From contig CAJKNC010000086.1 in the NCBI GenBank assembly GCA_905201175.1, positions 1-6,603 on the forward strand: 6,603 nt of DNA, in the 5' to 3' direction. This stretch comes from an uncultured Succinatimonas sp. (GTDB lineage Bacteria; Pseudomonadota; Gammaproteobacteria; Enterobacterales; Succinivibrionaceae). Each line of letters begins with the position of its first letter. The stretch's first letter is position 1. The notes beneath the pieces were generated by a model, which saw nothing but the letters and a program-made list of their open reading frames with translations, was not told the DNA's origin and did not search any database. Position numbers and translations under genes: made by a program. Of this stretch, positions 5,682 through 6,603 are shown in pieces.

Positions 5682-6584
5682 TTATTTACCAGAAGCAATA
5701 TCTGCCTTTGCCTGCTCAATTGCCTCGTTTAATGACTTAAATAATTCGGCATTAACCTTATTTCCTTGAGCTGTAACTTCTTCATAAGCTACTTTATGAA
5801 TACGCTCTTTTTCAGCAGGATCAAGCACTGTTATCTGGACGCCGGCAGATTTAATTTCCTCAAGAGCTTCAGCATCATCCTGCTCTACGGCCTCACGCAT
5901 GTATTTTATGGCGATGTCTGAAGCTTCCTGCAGGACTTGCTGCTGCTTTGGTGTTAACTTGTCATACCATTTTTTGCCTACAACAAACACCACCCATTCA
6001 TAGGCATGATCGGTTAAGGTTAAGTATTTTTGTACTTCATGAAGCTTGTTTGAGGATATATTCTTTAAAGGATTTTCCTGACCATCAATAACGCCTTGCT
6101 GCAGGGCAGAGAATACCTCGGAGAAAGCCATTGCAGTAGGGTTTGCACCTAATTTTCTAAAGGTGGCAATATGGCTTGGGTTTTGCATGACGCGAAGTTT
6201 GAGATCTTTAAAATCTTCAAGCTTAGTTATAGGCCTCTTATTATTAGTTACCTGGCGATATCCAAAGTTTCCATATCCAAGGCCGACGAAACCTGCTTTA
6301 TTTAATTTCTGTAACAGATCTTTACCCCACTTACCGTCTACAACGCGATTAGCAATGTCTACATTATCAAACAGATACGGTAATGAAATAATAGAAAAGT
6401 CTTTTACAAAATTAGAAAGTACGGCAGGTCCAGGAAGGTTCATTTGTGCAATACCTACTTTGATGCTTTCTAAAACTTCTTTATCGTTTCCAAGCTGAGT
6501 TGCAGGGTAGAGCTCAACCTCAATCTCGCCATTAGTTTTTTCTTCAACATATTTTTCAATTCCGAATGATTTCCAGCGCCATAA
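5682..6584 (-). CDS. dctP: TRAP transporter substrate-binding protein (DctP family), 5' end missing and frame interrupted
   Basis: This periplasmic binding protein captures an organic anion and delivers it to DctQM. The open frame gives 300 residues, from EKYVEEKTNGEIEVELYP (a typical early family segment) to a normal end, ASGK. Ligand residues expected from SiaP are present: Arg in FGYRQVTNNKRPI, the near-invariant Arg in LKLRVMQNPS that pairs with the substrate carboxylate, and Asn in VIDGQENPL. The first ATG in frame (6443) is not the true start because homology clearly continues ahead of it. At 6585-6587 the frame meets a stop. Beyond it another frame reads YNYGAGNH, which fits the family better, so a one-base indel near 6567-6575 is likely. 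Signal peptide and promoter lie beyond the right edge. The substrate could be a C4-dicarboxylate or a sugar acid; the sequence does not decide. Confidence 0.85.
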   Translation of the reverse strand, partial: LWRWKSFGIEKYVEEKTNGEIEVELYPATQLGNDKEVLESIKVGIAQMNLPGPAVLSNFVKDFSIISLPYLFDNVDIANRVVDGKWGKDLLQKLNKAGFVGLGYGNFGYRQVTNNKRPITKLEDFKDLKLRVMQNPSHIATFRKLGANPTAMAFSEVFSALQQGVIDGQENPLKNISSNKLHEVQKYLTLTDHAYEWVVFVVGKKWYDKLTPKQQQVLQEASDIAIKYMREAVEQDDAEALEEIKSAGVQITVLDPAEKERIHKVAYEEVTAQGNKVNAELFKSLNEAIEQAKADIASGK

Positions 6585-6603
6585 TTATAACTGGTGATCG
6601 GTG

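Noticed and set aside
6163..6498. 111-codon + strand ORF opposite dctP
   Set aside because: The opposite strand encodes strongly conserved TRAP binding-protein motifs, so this is a shadow frame.

Overview
The window is AT-rich bacterial DNA that looks like a Gammaproteobacterium. The evidence is a DolP/YraP-type double-BON lipoprotein and a MepA endopeptidase that keeps all six cysteines of the enterobacterial enzyme. The low GC content, together with a TRAP carboxylate transporter, would fit a gut or rumen anaerobe such as a member of the Succinivibrionaceae. That placement is inference and was not tested by comparison.

Left part, + strand: positions 1-95 hold the end of an upstream unit, closed by a clear intrinsic terminator (61-95). 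About 325 bases without a gene follow. They contain a possible sigma-70 promoter, a 19-base palindrome and two overlapping GC-rich hairpins just ahead of the first gene. Three genes then run in the same direction: a DolP-like outer-membrane lipoprotein with an extra Ser-rich tail (422-1204), a 542-residue protein whose N-terminal third looks like a DnaQ/DEDDh exonuclease fold that has lost most catalytic residues (1217-2845), and MepA, a periplasmic murein endopeptidase (2882-3676). The 12-base and 36-base gaps show no terminator, so one transcript is plausible. Two of the three products act at the cell envelope.

Right part, - strand: a tripartite TRAP transporter operon is read toward the left in the order dctP (5682 to the right edge, incomplete), dctQ (5120-5617), dctM (3834-5117). 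A perfect stem-loop with a U-run separates dctP from dctQM, as expected for damping expression of the membrane subunits relative to the binding protein. dctQ and dctM are two bases apart and look translationally coupled. A 12-bp perfect hairpin just after dctM ends the operon in the convergent gap with mepA. The dctP reading frame is interrupted close to the right edge, apparently by a one-base indel, and its signal peptide lies outside the window.

I see no CRISPR array, transposon, tRNA, rRNA or phage gene. The most novel-looking item is the degenerate exonuclease-like protein between dolP and mepA. Nothing here clearly forms a new multi-gene system.
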